Position numbers and translations under genes: made by a program
Part shown: piece by piece, positions 33,966-43,963 of the stretch
How positions within the stretch are numbered: position 1 is the first letter of the stretch
How the letters are laid out: the number at the start of each line of letters is the position of its first letter
Notes under the pieces: model-generated
What the model saw: only the letters and a program-made list of their open reading frames with translations
Databases searched by the model: none
Told to the model about the DNA's origin: nothing
Source of the DNA: Methylococcaceae bacterium
Lineage (GTDB): Bacteria > Pseudomonadota > Gammaproteobacteria > Methylococcales > Methylomonadaceae
Assembly (NCBI GenBank): GCA_030693065.1
Contig: JAUYBL010000019.1
Coordinates: 184,075-248,074 of the forward strand
Length of the DNA: 64,000 nt
Direction: 5' to 3'

Positions 33966-35474
33966 TTAAAAAATAAACCCAAAGCCCAAGTTAAAATCAT
34001 CCGGCATGCTGCCTTTTTTAGCTTTGAAATTACGGTAATCGGCTTTGATCACGACATTAGGAATCGGCTTGTATTGCAGGCCAACTTGGTAGATTTCTCT
34101 GTCTTTAGTTTGATCATCTTCATAGCCGTCAGGGGCGCTGGCAAGAGTATCTAAATGCTCATAACGGAAAAACGGCGCTAAATACTGGGTGGTTTCCGGG
34201 AGAAACCATGGCAATACGTCGTAGCCAGCTTCACTGTACCAGCCGTAGTTGTCTTCACCTATCACTTTGCCGTTGCCTTTTCCTGCCCCTTTATTTGCCC
34301 CCTTACTTGCACTCAGTAAACCCGCATCATCAATATGTCCCCAAGAACCCAAGGTGCGGAATTCCAGTCCGCGATATTTCCATTGCACATGGGCTTCATA
34401 AAGCTGGGTCAATACATCCGCTTTTACTCCGTTAAATGTCTGATTTTGCCCTGAATTGCCTACATAGGCAGAGCCGCCGACTGAAACGCCCGGTAAGACT
34501 GCCGGCGCATAATCCATACGACCGACAAAGGCTAAATCTTCAGCAGTAGCTTGTGCGCCTTGTTGTCTGCCCGAGCGAATACCGGATGAACTAAAATCAG
34601 CTGCATCCATGCCATTAACGACATAAGTTGTGTAAGTCAGATTAGGTAATATTTCGCCAAATAACCCAACACCAATTTCACGCCAGGTGCTGGGAATAAT
34701 CTGCCGCTCCACTTCCGGGCGATTGTTGCCGAAGTAAAACGGCGGCTCGTGGATTTGGTTAACAAAGCCCATCGGCAGTAACACCATACCAGCTCGAACA
34801 TTGGCCATCGGATCGATAAAGAAATCCAGCGCGGCAAATTCGACTGAAACATCACCGTTGCCGTTGCCACTGCCTGCGACTGAGGCATGTTCAAACTCGA
34901 TTTCACTGTTGAACAAAATGTTGTCGGTAAATTTATAGCCTGCATAAATAACCAAGCGTTCGAGATCGGCGTTATCGGGATTTTTTAACTTGCCATAATT
35001 GCCTGTGGGATCAGATACACCTTTGTCATTAACCCGATCACGCCCGCCTTGGTCATCAACACGCACCTGATAATTGGCCTCGCCATAACCTCCAATTGAT
35101 AAGCCCTTACCCACCTGATAGACCTTGGAAGCAGCCGGTCCCAAGCCATAAGCACTTTTATATTGCACTTCATCGGGGATAGTTAAGTTAGTGCGCAGTT
35201 TTTCAACTTCCTGGCTAAGTACATCGGTTTTGCGTTCCAGTTGCTTGACGTCACTATTTGGACTGGCAGGCGCACTGGCGGTTTTGGTGGGAGCTGGTGC
35301 TTCTTTGATAGCCGCTTTCATTTCATCAATCTGCTTTTGCTGAGCCTGAATGATTTTCCACATATCTTCCATGGTCTGCGGTTTGTCTAACGCGACTGCC
35401 GTTGCCGAGCTTGCCATTAATCCGGCAATTAAAGTCAACTTGAAACATTGCGATTGGATTTTTGTGTTGCTCAT
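33966..35474 (-). CDS. Outer-membrane porin, phosphate-selective (OprO/P)-like, probably Fur-controlled
   Basis: A signal peptide (FKLTLIAGLMASSATAVALD), a coiled-coil trimerisation region (residues 35-90: MWKIIQAQQKQIDEMKAAI and KQLERKTDVLSQEVEKL), and an 18- or 16-stranded barrel ending in GFGFIF (terminal Phe). The start at 35474 has AAGGGGG before it; the frame opens 22 codons earlier without one. A Fur-box-like palindrome lies 52 bases upstream, so the porin is probably iron-repressed. The substrate is not known. Confidence 0.75.
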   Translation of the reverse strand: MSNTKIQSQCFKLTLIAGLMASSATAVALDKPQTMEDMWKIIQAQQKQIDEMKAAIKEAPAPTKTASAPASPNSDVKQLERKTDVLSQEVEKLRTNLTIPDEVQYKSAYGLGPAASKVYQVGKGLSIGGYGEANYQVRVDDQGGRDRVNDKGVSDPTGNYGKLKNPDNADLERLVIYAGYKFTDNILFNSEIEFEHASVAGSGNGNGDVSVEFAALDFFIDPMANVRAGMVLLPMGFVNQIHEPPFYFGNNRPEVERQIIPSTWREIGVGLFGEILPNLTYTTYVVNGMDAADFSSSGIRSGRQQGAQATAEDLAFVGRMDYAPAVLPGVSVGGSAYVGNSGQNQTFNGVKADVLTQLYEAHVQWKYRGLEFRTLGSWGHIDDAGLLSASKGANKGAGKGNGKVIGEDNYGWYSEAGYDVLPWFLPETTQYLAPFFRYEHLDTLASAPDGYEDDQTKDREIYQVGLQYKPIPNVVIKADYRNFKAKKGSMPDDFNLGFGFIF

Positions 35475-35525
35475 AAATACCCCCTTTGAAAAGTTAAGGT
35501 AATAGTAGCACTCATAAAGCCGATT

Positions 35526-35544
35526 GCAAATCATTATCATTTGC
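35526..35544 (-). promoter_or_regulatory. Fur-box-like palindrome
   Basis: On the minus strand GCAAATGATAATGATTTGC is nearly self-complementary and agrees with 14 of 19 positions of the Fur consensus (GATAATGATAATCATTATC). It stands 52 bases before the porin start. Confidence 0.65.
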
Positions 35545-35576
35545 TAAAAAATTACACATCCTACATTTTCTTCAAA

Positions 35577-35612
35577 CAAAAAAAAGCCCGCTGGATCTTA
35601 ATCCAGCGGGCT
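35577..35612 (-). terminator. Rho-independent terminator of the upstream porin
   Basis: AAGCCCGCTGGAT/ATCCAGCGGGCTT is a 13-bp stem with a short loop, followed by a long T-run on the minus strand, just past the stop at 35661. Confidence 0.9.
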
Positions 35613-35660
35613 TTCGTTACCGAGTAAAGTTTGTTACAAAAACCTTAGATCATTTTAAGG

Positions 35661-37205
35661 CTAGTAGTTCCATTGCAACTGCATTCTCATCAAGTCACCT
35701 GATGCTTGACCGAGATATTGGGAAGTTGCAGATGTGCTAGTGCTAGTGTTGGTTCTATCCATGGTTGCGTAGGCCAAAGTCACTTCCAATGCCTTCATGA
35801 TTTGATACTCCACACCTGCCTCAATTTCATCTACGGAGACGTTAGGGGAGTTGGTAGCGCCTTTCCAAGCACCGTCAAAAGTTTGCCATTTGACATAAGG
35901 AATCAGCACACCGTCGGCACGAAAGACGTTGTCAATTTTGTACATGGCTTGGACATAGCCGCCGCTCAGGCCCTGACTTTCAATAGCACCTCTACCTGAA
36001 TTAGCTGTCGGGTTCAAAGTTGCGCCTTCACCCCAATTCCATTCTGCTTGTAAACCAAACGGTTGCGGGAAAAGCACAGCATGCACAGCAACACGATCTT
36101 CCCTAATGCGTTTAGAACTATCGACGCCTTTAACTGTAGCGGTAGATACCGCTATTTGATTTCCTGTAGTTCTACCAAAAACGTTACTAGCGCCAGTAGT
36201 CGGATTAAAGTATCCGCTAATCGCATCCGCACCGATTTCAACGACTTGTCCGGTGAATGGATAACCCAAGAAATTCAACTCAACCGGGTAAGTGGTATGT
36301 GCCACCGCATACAAATCATCATTGGTTTCAGCACGGTTAAGACCTTGACCGTTATAAACACCGATACCTGCTACGCCATAATCCCCAGAAGTTTTTAGAC
36401 CTTTAGCTGCAAGTTTTTTCCAAAGTGATTGCACATCTGAAGGTGACCAATACGCAAATAAACCCAAATCACGTTCACTCGGCACTGCACTATTCAGAGC
36501 ATCATCACGATCAAGAGCGATACGATTTTGTGAAGACTGTAAGTTCTCCCAACCGAACGGCACTTTAGATTGACCGGCACGGATGCGATATTCATGGGCT
36601 TTATCAAACGCAATATCGGCATAAGCGTCGCGTAATTGGGCAAAATTTTGCTGGCTATCACTAACGTTAGAGGCAAAATCCGGTTGGATATATAACGATA
36701 CATATTCATTAACATCACCAGAAAAGACTAAGCGCACCCGACGAAACGAAAAGCCGCTGTTATCTTTAATACTGCTATCACCCACTGATTTCAGCTCTGG
36801 ATCGCCAGCGATGCGGTCACCCGACAATGGCAGGTTATAACGCAACTGGGTATAACCGCGCAGGTTGATTTTGTTAAACCATTTTTCATCATTCTTGGCT
36901 TTAGCTTCTCTAGTCGCGATGACATTCTCTTCCAGCGCTTTCAGCTCATTGGTTTTTAATTCCAAATCATGATGAATCTCAGCAAGCTCGGCTTTGGTAC
37001 TTTCATCTGGCTTAACTACAACCGGCGCTTTGGCCGCGGCATCTTCAACTCTTTCAAACGTACCCATTTTTTGACGATGCGGGCCGGGTTCGGCATAGAT
37101 TTGTTTGGTTTTGGTATCTACATAAAGTTCAATAGCAAATGCTGAAGTCGTCACGCTCGCGCCCAATATGGTCGCAACTGCCAAGGTCAATTTAGATAAG
37201 GTCAT
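35661..37205 (-). CDS. Phosphate-selective porin O/P-like outer-membrane protein
   Basis: A 514-aa protein with a signal peptide (LAVATILGASVTTSAFA), a helical linker rich in Lys/Glu (LELKTNELKALEENVIATREAK), and a barrel beginning LRGYTQLRYN and DNSGFSFRRVRLVFSG, the pattern of OprP/OprO. It ends in MRMQLQWNY, with an aromatic last residue. Trimeric channels of this type take up phosphate or other anions; this one's selectivity is not shown. It is distinct from the adjacent porin, and its own terminator is clear. Confidence 0.82.
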   Translation of the reverse strand: MTLSKLTLAVATILGASVTTSAFAIELYVDTKTKQIYAEPGPHRQKMGTFERVEDAAAKAPVVVKPDESTKAELAEIHHDLELKTNELKALEENVIATREAKAKNDEKWFNKINLRGYTQLRYNLPLSGDRIAGDPELKSVGDSSIKDNSGFSFRRVRLVFSGDVNEYVSLYIQPDFASNVSDSQQNFAQLRDAYADIAFDKAHEYRIRAGQSKVPFGWENLQSSQNRIALDRDDALNSAVPSERDLGLFAYWSPSDVQSLWKKLAAKGLKTSGDYGVAGIGVYNGQGLNRAETNDDLYAVAHTTYPVELNFLGYPFTGQVVEIGADAISGYFNPTTGASNVFGRTTGNQIAVSTATVKGVDSSKRIREDRVAVHAVLFPQPFGLQAEWNWGEGATLNPTANSGRGAIESQGLSGGYVQAMYKIDNVFRADGVLIPYVKWQTFDGAWKGATNSPNVSVDEIEAGVEYQIMKALEVTLAYATMDRTNTSTSTSATSQYLGQASGDLMRMQLQWNY

Positions 37206-37672
37206 ATCCTGCTCAGGTAGTGATTAAAAAACTCCGGCAAGAATATGTCAGAAAGATGACAGCTTTATGACGATATTGTTACAGTTGTGTGACAACGCAA
37301 CAAAACACAAACTTGTTGTCCCCACGCAAAAAGTCCACACAATTTTTCTGAACGCAGGCAATTCTTAAAACAAAACCAATGAGTTAGATATTGGCTTTTC
37401 TGCCACAAACTGCAATCAACTGTTTGCCAGACTAAGGCCATAACGTACAATTGCGCAGCTTTGGCGTAAGCCTTTATTAGTTGTCGTCGGCTGGATTTTG
37501 ACAAGCAATGTTCGGTTTCGCGTTGCTCGCGGCAACTGCTCCATGCGTTGCACTAGCTCCTGCATCCATGCAGTCGTACCCAACCTACATCGGTTTAAAC
37601 CGTATCGATTCTTTAAAAAAGAGTTGCCTCTACCGTTAGCAAACTGAAATTACACATAGGACATTATTACTC
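37206..37672. other. Divergent promoter region between porin and Dab locus
   Basis: 467 bases without a convincing gene; a short minus frame (37265-37504) has no family likeness. It contains the second copy of the short nested module (37530-37576) and presumably the promoters for both flanking units. An AGGA stands about 16 bases before the NuoM-like ATG. Confidence 0.45.
37530..37576. repeat. Short dispersed module, second copy
   Basis: CGGCAACTGCTCCATGCGTTGC, then CTCCTGCATCCATGCAGTCG, matches 28130-28175 with few differences, here without surrounding family-A repeat. It shows the module moves on its own. Confidence 0.65.
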
Positions 37673-39145
37673 ATGGGCATACTCAGCATTCTGCTCTGGA
37701 CACCGATTATTGGGGTCTTGCTGCTGACTTTAACCCCCGGCCGACACGCCGCCCTACTCCGCGGTATCGCCCATTGTTTCAGCACCCTCACCTTATTACT
37801 GAGTGGCTGGTTACTACTGCACTTTGACACCCACCAAGCGGGCTTGCAGTTTGAGGAATATGTACCGCTCAACCCCAGACTGGGCAGCGCCTATGCGTTG
37901 GGAGTGGATGGCCTGTCGTTGCCCATGTTGGGGTTGGCGACGTTATTGACCAGTATCGCCATGCTGGCGTCCTTAAGAATTACCGACCACATCAAAGGCT
38001 ATCATGTCTGCATGCTGATTTTAGAGTTCGGCATGTTAGGGGTATTTTTGGCGCAGGACTGGGCGCTGTTTTATATCTTTTGGGAAGTCACGCTAATCCC
38101 GCTGTTTTTCTTGATCGGCCGTTGGGGCGGCAAGCGTCGGCATGCCGCCAGTCTTAATTTTGTGCTGTACACCATGGGCGGCTCGGTATTCATGCTGATC
38201 AGTCTACTTGCCATCAGTCAGTACGATCTTGAACAAGCCGGTTCATTGATGACGTCAATGCACCAAGTCGCCAAAGATATGCCTCGCGTTGAGCAAGTCT
38301 TGGTATTGCTGGGATTTTTGATCGGTTTCGGCGTAAAAATGCCGATTTTTCCACTGCATGGCTGGTTGCCGCTGGCCCATGTGGAAGCACCCAGTCCGGT
38401 GAGTATTTTACTGTCCGGCATTTTGCTGAAAATGGGCGCCTATGGTTTAATCCGCGCCGTCGTCATGCTGCCGGAAGCGGCGGCAGTGCTGCAACCGTTG
38501 CTGATTTTTTTGGCTTTGTTCGGCATGGTTTACGGCGGTTTATTGGCGTGGCGGCAAAACGATTTAAAAGCGATGGTGGCTTATTCATCGGTCAGCCACA
38601 TGGGCGTGGTGTTACTGGGGATTGCGGCCCTTAACGAGGCCGGATTAACTGGTGCAGTGCTGCAAATGACCGCCCACGGCCTGATTGCCGGGGCGTTGTT
38701 TTTATTGGTGGGGCTGCTTTATGAGCGCACCCATACTCGCAATATTCAAGATTACAGCTCCTTATTACAAGCCATGCCGCGTTTTGCTCTAGTAATGACT
38801 ATCACTTTGCTGGCGGCGATGGGCTTGCCCGGCTCGGTCGGTTTTATTGCCGAACTGCATGCCTTGATCGGCGGCTATGAGCAATGGGGCAGTTTAATGG
38901 TGCTGTTTAGCCTAAGCATTTTGATCAGCGCGGCCTATGCCTTGCGAACGCTTAACATGCTCTTCACCGGCCCTGCCAAACCAAGCATGCAGCAGCTTGA
39001 AGATTTACGTCCGCCGGAATTATTAGCCGCCGGAATATTAGTAGCAGGCATCGTGTTTTTCGGACTCATGCCCACGCCATTAATTGAATTGTCGCAAGCC
39101 ACGCTTGCCGATATGAATCGCCTGATCAAGTTGAGAATTTTATAA
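37673..39145 (+). CDS. NuoM-like proton-translocating subunit, first of the DabA locus
   Basis: A 490-aa antiporter-like protein (PF00361 type) with about 13 helices. The conserved membrane Glu is in LFYIFWEVTLIPLFFLIGRWG, Lys222 in GVKMPIFPLHGWLP, and another in ILLKMGAYGLIR. A HMGVVLLGIAALNEAG-like segment marks the second half-channel. Such subunits carry ion flow in complex I and its relatives. It precedes dabA by one base, which suggests it powers carbon uptake rather than NADH oxidation; no hydrophilic complex-I genes are present. Confidence 0.85.
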   Translation: MGILSILLWTPIIGVLLLTLTPGRHAALLRGIAHCFSTLTLLLSGWLLLHFDTHQAGLQFEEYVPLNPRLGSAYALGVDGLSLPMLGLATLLTSIAMLASLRITDHIKGYHVCMLILEFGMLGVFLAQDWALFYIFWEVTLIPLFFLIGRWGGKRRHAASLNFVLYTMGGSVFMLISLLAISQYDLEQAGSLMTSMHQVAKDMPRVEQVLVLLGFLIGFGVKMPIFPLHGWLPLAHVEAPSPVSILLSGILLKMGAYGLIRAVVMLPEAAAVLQPLLIFLALFGMVYGGLLAWRQNDLKAMVAYSSVSHMGVVLLGIAALNEAGLTGAVLQMTAHGLIAGALFLLVGLLYERTHTRNIQDYSSLLQAMPRFALVMTITLLAAMGLPGSVGFIAELHALIGGYEQWGSLMVLFSLSILISAAYALRTLNMLFTGPAKPSMQQLEDLRPPELLAAGILVAGIVFFGLMPTPLIELSQATLADMNRLIKLRIL

Positions 39146-39146
39146 G

Positions 39147-42100
39147 GTGCTGACAGTGACTAACGCCTCACACTCATTACGAGAACAAATCACGCACGCG
39201 CTGCAACATTTAGATCATGTCCTGCCCGGCCAAGGACCGATTCTTGATTTCGTACATCACAATACCTTGCATGGTTTTCAACATTTACCGTTTGATGAAG
39301 CGCTTGCTGCATTTAAAGCGCTTACCGGTACCGACGGCTATTTACCGGAAGCGCAGTTTCGGGCTTTTTACCAGCAAGGCCGCATTACCGAGCAAGACCT
39401 GTCCGCCGCATTAGCGTCGAGAGCAGATTTGCAGGCAGAGCAAATCGTTTGCATTGCTAACGATAAAACCATCACTCGCGGCGACATTTATCGCGTTGCC
39501 ATGTTGTTCGATTTGCCAGTGCTAAGCGTTAGCCAATTGAATTGGCAAATCGAAGCCTTGTGCGCATTAACTAAGCCGCAAGCTGACGTGCCTAAGTCCA
39601 TCCGCAATGCCGACAACCAAGGTATTAAAAAATTGTGGGAAGGTTTATTAAATAAACTCGATTTAGAAAATGCGGCCTTGCACCCAGAAGAACTATTGGA
39701 TGGCACGCTCGATCAAACTGAAGACTGGCTCGCCGAAGCGCGAACGGATGCCAGCACTCACCCGGACATGCAGCAACAGGCACAAGCGACTCTGGAACAT
39801 TACCTGACGGCACTTGGCGAAACTATCACGCTGCGCGGATTAGTCTTGGCGTTGACCGGAATCGATAGCCTTGATTTTGTTCGCCCGCAGTTAATACGCC
39901 TGTGCGCCTCAATGCTTGATCAAGGCGTTGCCGCCTGGTCGTTGCCTTCGCGCTCGGAATTAGGTTTTTACGGCGCGTGGCGTGCTACAGCCCGTTTTGA
40001 CGCGAATCCGTTTTTACATGAGCTTCCGGATTGGCAGGAAATCATTGCCGAATTACCGGAAGATGCTACCGACACCATCATTTTGCAGCTGACGCATTTA
40101 GGCGTGCCGCAAGCAAAATGGCCGGTCTATTTAGAACGTCTGGCGCTGGAATTGCCCGGTTGGTCGGGGATGATTAACTGGCGGCAACACCATCCCCATT
40201 ATCACGCTGACCCGCATAGCGGTAGCAACACTGCGCCGACCTTGAGCGATTATCTGGCCATCCGGCTGACGCTGGATCGGCTGTGGTTAAACCAGATTTG
40301 CCGTAACACGTGGAAAATTGAAGCCAAACTTAGCGCGATACGTAATTACTTTGCTAAAAATCTGTCGGAATTATTGGTTCGCAACGTCTTATACCAAGGC
40401 ACACTGCCGGAATATCTGGCGCACATGGCCGAATCGCTCACCATGCATGCAGGTTCCGAACGCCAGGATCGGCTAGATTGGCAACAACTGGCCGATTTGA
40501 TTTGGGTTTGGCAGTTAAGTGGACTGGCTGCCAGCAATCAAGCCTTGACTGCGGGTAACAGCGGCTGGCGCTTGTTCCGGTGTTGCCAACATTTGGGGCT
40601 ATCTGCCGAACACTTGGCTGCGTTAACGCAACAAGATCTTTTAGATTGTCTAACGCTGCTCGATGACTTTAGCGCCGAACAACGCAGCAAATTGTGGTTG
40701 ATTGCTTATGAACATAACTATCGACAAGCGTTGTTTCAAGCGCTGCACAGCAACCGGGGCCGCGGCCGCTGGGCTAAACGTGAGCAACGCCCCGAAGCAC
40801 AACTTATTTTTTGCATGGATGACCGCGAAGAAGGCTTTCGTCGGCATCTGGAAGAACACAATCCCGCTATCGAAACCTTGGGCGCTGCTGGATTTTTTGG
40901 CGTCGCGATGGATTATCAAGGCCTGGATGACAATCAAGCCAGCGCGTTATGTCCGATCGTGGTCACGCCTGCGCATCAGGTCAATGAAGAGGTTCGTCCC
41001 AGCCATCAATCCCACCAAGATAAACATGAACACGGCCGTCAAAAAGTTCTGAAGATAAAAAACCTGCTGCACCATGGCATTCGGCGCAACTTGTTGTCAT
41101 CGCATTTGCTGATTGATGCCATCGCACCGATCACCCTGCCCGGCTTGCTGGTTAAAGCGTTAGCGCCGCGTATTCCGCATCGTTTACTGACCGGATTAAA
41201 CCGCTGGCTGGTGCCGGAAGTTGAAACAAAATTATCATTTAGCAATAGCAAATACTCGCAAAATCAAGCTAAACCGGGTTTTAGCGACTCTGAGCAAGCC
41301 GATCGAGTCGCCGGGTTTTTACGTAACACCGGCTTGACTTACGGCTTTGCGGAATTGGTCGTGTTGGTTGGTCATGGTTCTATCAGTCAAAACAATCCGC
41401 ATTTGGCCGCTTACGATTGCGGCGCTTGCAGCGGTCGACATGGCGGCCCGAATGCGCGGGTATTTGCGGCGATGGCCAACCGCCCGGAAATTCGCCGGTT
41501 AGTTGCCGAGCGCGGCATTATCATTCCGCAAGACACCTGGTTTATCGGCGCCGAACACAACACCTGCGATGAGACTATCGCTTGGTACGATTTAGTTGAC
41601 CTGCCGGAAGCACGCTTGGCTGCTTTTAAAAAGTGTCAGCAAGAATTACAGCATGCCCAATACCTGTCGGCGCATGAACGTTGTCGGCGTTTGGCATCGG
41701 CGCCGCGTCGACCGACTATCAAGGAAGCATTGCGGCACATCGAAGAACGCGCTATCGATTTCTCGCAAGCCCGGCCGGAACTTGGTCACGCCACCAATGC
41801 CAGCGCAGTAGTGGGACGTCGTTCGTTAACGCAAGGGGCGTTTTTTGACCGTCGGGTGTTTTTGATTTCTTACGACCCGACCCAAGACCCTGAGGGTAAA
41901 ACGCTGGAAGGTATTTTGTTGGCAGTGGGACCGGTGGGTGCGGGTATCAATCTGGAATATTATTTTTCCAGTGTTAACAACGAGCGCTTCGGTTGTGGTA
42001 CCAAAGTCCCGCACAACGTCACCGGTTTTTTTGCGGTGATGGAAGGCGCCAGCAGCGACCTACGTACCGGTCTGCCAAGACAAATGATAGAAATCCATGA

Positions 42101-42389
42101 AGCCATGCGTTTGCAATTAGTGGTGGAAGCTAAAACCACTGTGTTGGGAGCGATTCATGCTCGCCAACCTGCGTTACGTGAATTGATAGACGGTGGCTGG
42201 CTGCATTTAAGCAGCATCGATCCGGATAGTGGGGAGATTTTTACCTTCACTCCCGGTACAGGCTTTGCTGCTTGGCAAGCATTGGGAGAACATTTGCCAA
42301 CCTATGACAATTCGCCAGCCTGCTATGGCGAACAAACCCTGCCTGTAGCTCCAGCGCTGATTCGGCAACCTGACTTATTGGAGGCTTAA
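39147..42389 (+). CDS. dabA: DabA-type inorganic-carbon (bicarbonate/CO2) accumulation protein
   Basis: A 1,080-aa DUF2309/UPF0753 protein. The beta-carbonic-anhydrase-like zinc site is visible: Cys556 and Asp558 in IFCMDDREEGFRRHLE, His743 in VLVGHGSISQNNP and Cys758 in YDCGACSGRHGGP. The His-Cys spacing of 15 equals that of Halothiobacillus DabA (His524/Cys539). DabA, coupled to a membrane subunit, hydrates CO2 one way and so accumulates bicarbonate. This form is about 250 residues longer than that of Halothiobacillus. GTG starts at 39147 or 39156 are possible. It is flanked by four NuoL/M-like genes. Confidence 0.92.
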   Translation: MLTVTNASHSLREQITHALQHLDHVLPGQGPILDFVHHNTLHGFQHLPFDEALAAFKALTGTDGYLPEAQFRAFYQQGRITEQDLSAALASRADLQAEQIVCIANDKTITRGDIYRVAMLFDLPVLSVSQLNWQIEALCALTKPQADVPKSIRNADNQGIKKLWEGLLNKLDLENAALHPEELLDGTLDQTEDWLAEARTDASTHPDMQQQAQATLEHYLTALGETITLRGLVLALTGIDSLDFVRPQLIRLCASMLDQGVAAWSLPSRSELGFYGAWRATARFDANPFLHELPDWQEIIAELPEDATDTIILQLTHLGVPQAKWPVYLERLALELPGWSGMINWRQHHPHYHADPHSGSNTAPTLSDYLAIRLTLDRLWLNQICRNTWKIEAKLSAIRNYFAKNLSELLVRNVLYQGTLPEYLAHMAESLTMHAGSERQDRLDWQQLADLIWVWQLSGLAASNQALTAGNSGWRLFRCCQHLGLSAEHLAALTQQDLLDCLTLLDDFSAEQRSKLWLIAYEHNYRQALFQALHSNRGRGRWAKREQRPEAQLIFCMDDREEGFRRHLEEHNPAIETLGAAGFFGVAMDYQGLDDNQASALCPIVVTPAHQVNEEVRPSHQSHQDKHEHGRQKVLKIKNLLHHGIRRNLLSSHLLIDAIAPITLPGLLVKALAPRIPHRLLTGLNRWLVPEVETKLSFSNSKYSQNQAKPGFSDSEQADRVAGFLRNTGLTYGFAELVVLVGHGSISQNNPHLAAYDCGACSGRHGGPNARVFAAMANRPEIRRLVAERGIIIPQDTWFIGAEHNTCDETIAWYDLVDLPEARLAAFKKCQQELQHAQYLSAHERCRRLASAPRRPTIKEALRHIEERAIDFSQARPELGHATNASAVVGRRSLTQGAFFDRRVFLISYDPTQDPEGKTLEGILLAVGPVGAGINLEYYFSSVNNERFGCGTKVPHNVTGFFAVMEGASSDLRTGLPRQMIEIHEAMRLQLVVEAKTTVLGAIHARQPALRELIDGGWLHLSSIDPDSGEIFTFTPGTGFAAWQALGEHLPTYDNSPACYGEQTLPVAPALIRQPDLLEA

Positions 42390-42392
42390 CGT

Positions 42393-43955
42393 ATGGATGC
42401 TTTAGTAGTGTTTATTCCTTTAATGCCGTTACTGGCTGCGCTGATAATTGGCTTAGGCAATTTGTTCAAGCTCATTGACGGCGAACATCGAGAAGCCCTC
42501 ACCGCAGACGTCACCACCTGGACCATCAGCCTATCGATGCTGTTAGCGTTGACCTTGCTAGGCGCGGATTTACTGGGAAATAACGACGGCTATTTCATCG
42601 TTGGGCAATGGCTGACTAGCGATACCTTAAATATCGATTTGAACTTTATTACCTCAGGTATCAATGTCCGGCTAGCGGCATTGTTTTCCATACTGTTGTT
42701 AATCACTTGCCGGTTTAGCATTAACTACATGCACCGGGAAACGGGCTTTCATCGCTTCTTTTTTCTGTTAAGCCTATTCGCTTCGGCCATGCTGTTATTG
42801 GTGTTGTCCGGCAATGCCGCCTTCACCTTTGTGGGCTGGGAAATTGCCGGGGTCTGTTCATATTTACTGATCGGTTATGCCTATGATCGCCCCGTTGCTA
42901 CGCAACATGCCACCCGGGTATTTGTCACTAATCGTATCGGTGATGCCGGTTTTATTGCCGGTATAGCATTGACGTATAGCTGGATTAATAGCCTGGATTG
43001 GCTTGACCTGAATGCAGCCGCCACAGAATTTAGCTCCGGCCAGGTTAACGGCGTTGCCTTGTGCTTTGCGGTGGCAGCCATGGCTAAGTCCGCGCAATTA
43101 CCGTTTACGCCTTGGCTGGCGCGCGCGATGGAAGGTCCGACTCCGTCCAGCGCAGTATTTTATGGCGCGGTGATGGTACATGCGGGCGTGTTTTTGCTGA
43201 TTTTACTGCAACCGATTTTTGCACATGCGCCGCTGGCAAGTGCTGTGTTGATAGTTACCGGCCTGCTGACTGCTTGTTATAGCTTTGTCGTGGGATTAAC
43301 CCAAACCGATGTAAAAAGCTCGCTCATTTTTGCAGCGTCAGCACAACTGGGTTTGATGTTTTTAGAATGCGGCCTGGGCTTTTGGCAACTGGCAAGTTGG
43401 CATTTGGCGGCTCATGCAGTGGTGCGTGGCTATCAATTTTTAACCGCGCCATCGTTAATGCATCATGCCTTACATACTCCCATCAAGCCGATAAATCCTT
43501 ACGTTGCCAAATTACGCTGGCTGTATATGGCGTCAATGCAACGATTCTGGCTGGACCCCATTACCGACTGGGCGCTGGTAAAACCGATACGGGGCTTGGC
43601 GCATGATTTAAGTTATTTCGACGACCATATTATCGACCGTATGATTGGCGCACCGGCACCGGCCATTCGCGCTGTATCATCATTGGCGCAACAGGAAGAA
43701 CAATCTCTGGGCGCACGTTTAGATAATGATTACGACAATTTTGCCCAAGGCACCGGACTCGCAGGTAAATTCACTGAATGGTTTGCCGCGTTAAGCCACT
43801 GGTTTGAACAGCGTTTTATCTTACGCAGCGACACCAAACATGGCAGCGGTATCAATCGTAAGCTGGGGCGCCTTGCTAATAATATTGAACGCATCATCCT
43901 CCGGCCCCGCTATTTGGTGTTGTTTGTGTTTATCACTCTACTTATCGCATTCTGA
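42393..43955 (+). CDS. dabB: NuoL-like DabB-type membrane subunit
   Basis: A 520-aa protein of the NuoL/MrpA type, the usual membrane partner of DabA. The helices carry FVGWEIAGVCSYLLIGYAYD with the conserved Glu, AAMAKSAQLPFTPWLARAME with Lys, then a His-containing GAVMVHAGVFLL. After residue 330 it loses the NuoL pattern and ends in an amphipathic stretch and a last helix. A GGAGG site lies before the ATG, 3 bases after dabA. DabB should couple DabA to the cation gradient. Confidence 0.85.
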   Translation: MDALVVFIPLMPLLAALIIGLGNLFKLIDGEHREALTADVTTWTISLSMLLALTLLGADLLGNNDGYFIVGQWLTSDTLNIDLNFITSGINVRLAALFSILLLITCRFSINYMHRETGFHRFFFLLSLFASAMLLLVLSGNAAFTFVGWEIAGVCSYLLIGYAYDRPVATQHATRVFVTNRIGDAGFIAGIALTYSWINSLDWLDLNAAATEFSSGQVNGVALCFAVAAMAKSAQLPFTPWLARAMEGPTPSSAVFYGAVMVHAGVFLLILLQPIFAHAPLASAVLIVTGLLTACYSFVVGLTQTDVKSSLIFAASAQLGLMFLECGLGFWQLASWHLAAHAVVRGYQFLTAPSLMHHALHTPIKPINPYVAKLRWLYMASMQRFWLDPITDWALVKPIRGLAHDLSYFDDHIIDRMIGAPAPAIRAVSSLAQQEEQSLGARLDNDYDNFAQGTGLAGKFTEWFAALSHWFEQRFILRSDTKHGSGINRKLGRLANNIERIILRPRYLVLFVFITLLIAF

Positions 43956-43963
43956 GGCTAAAC

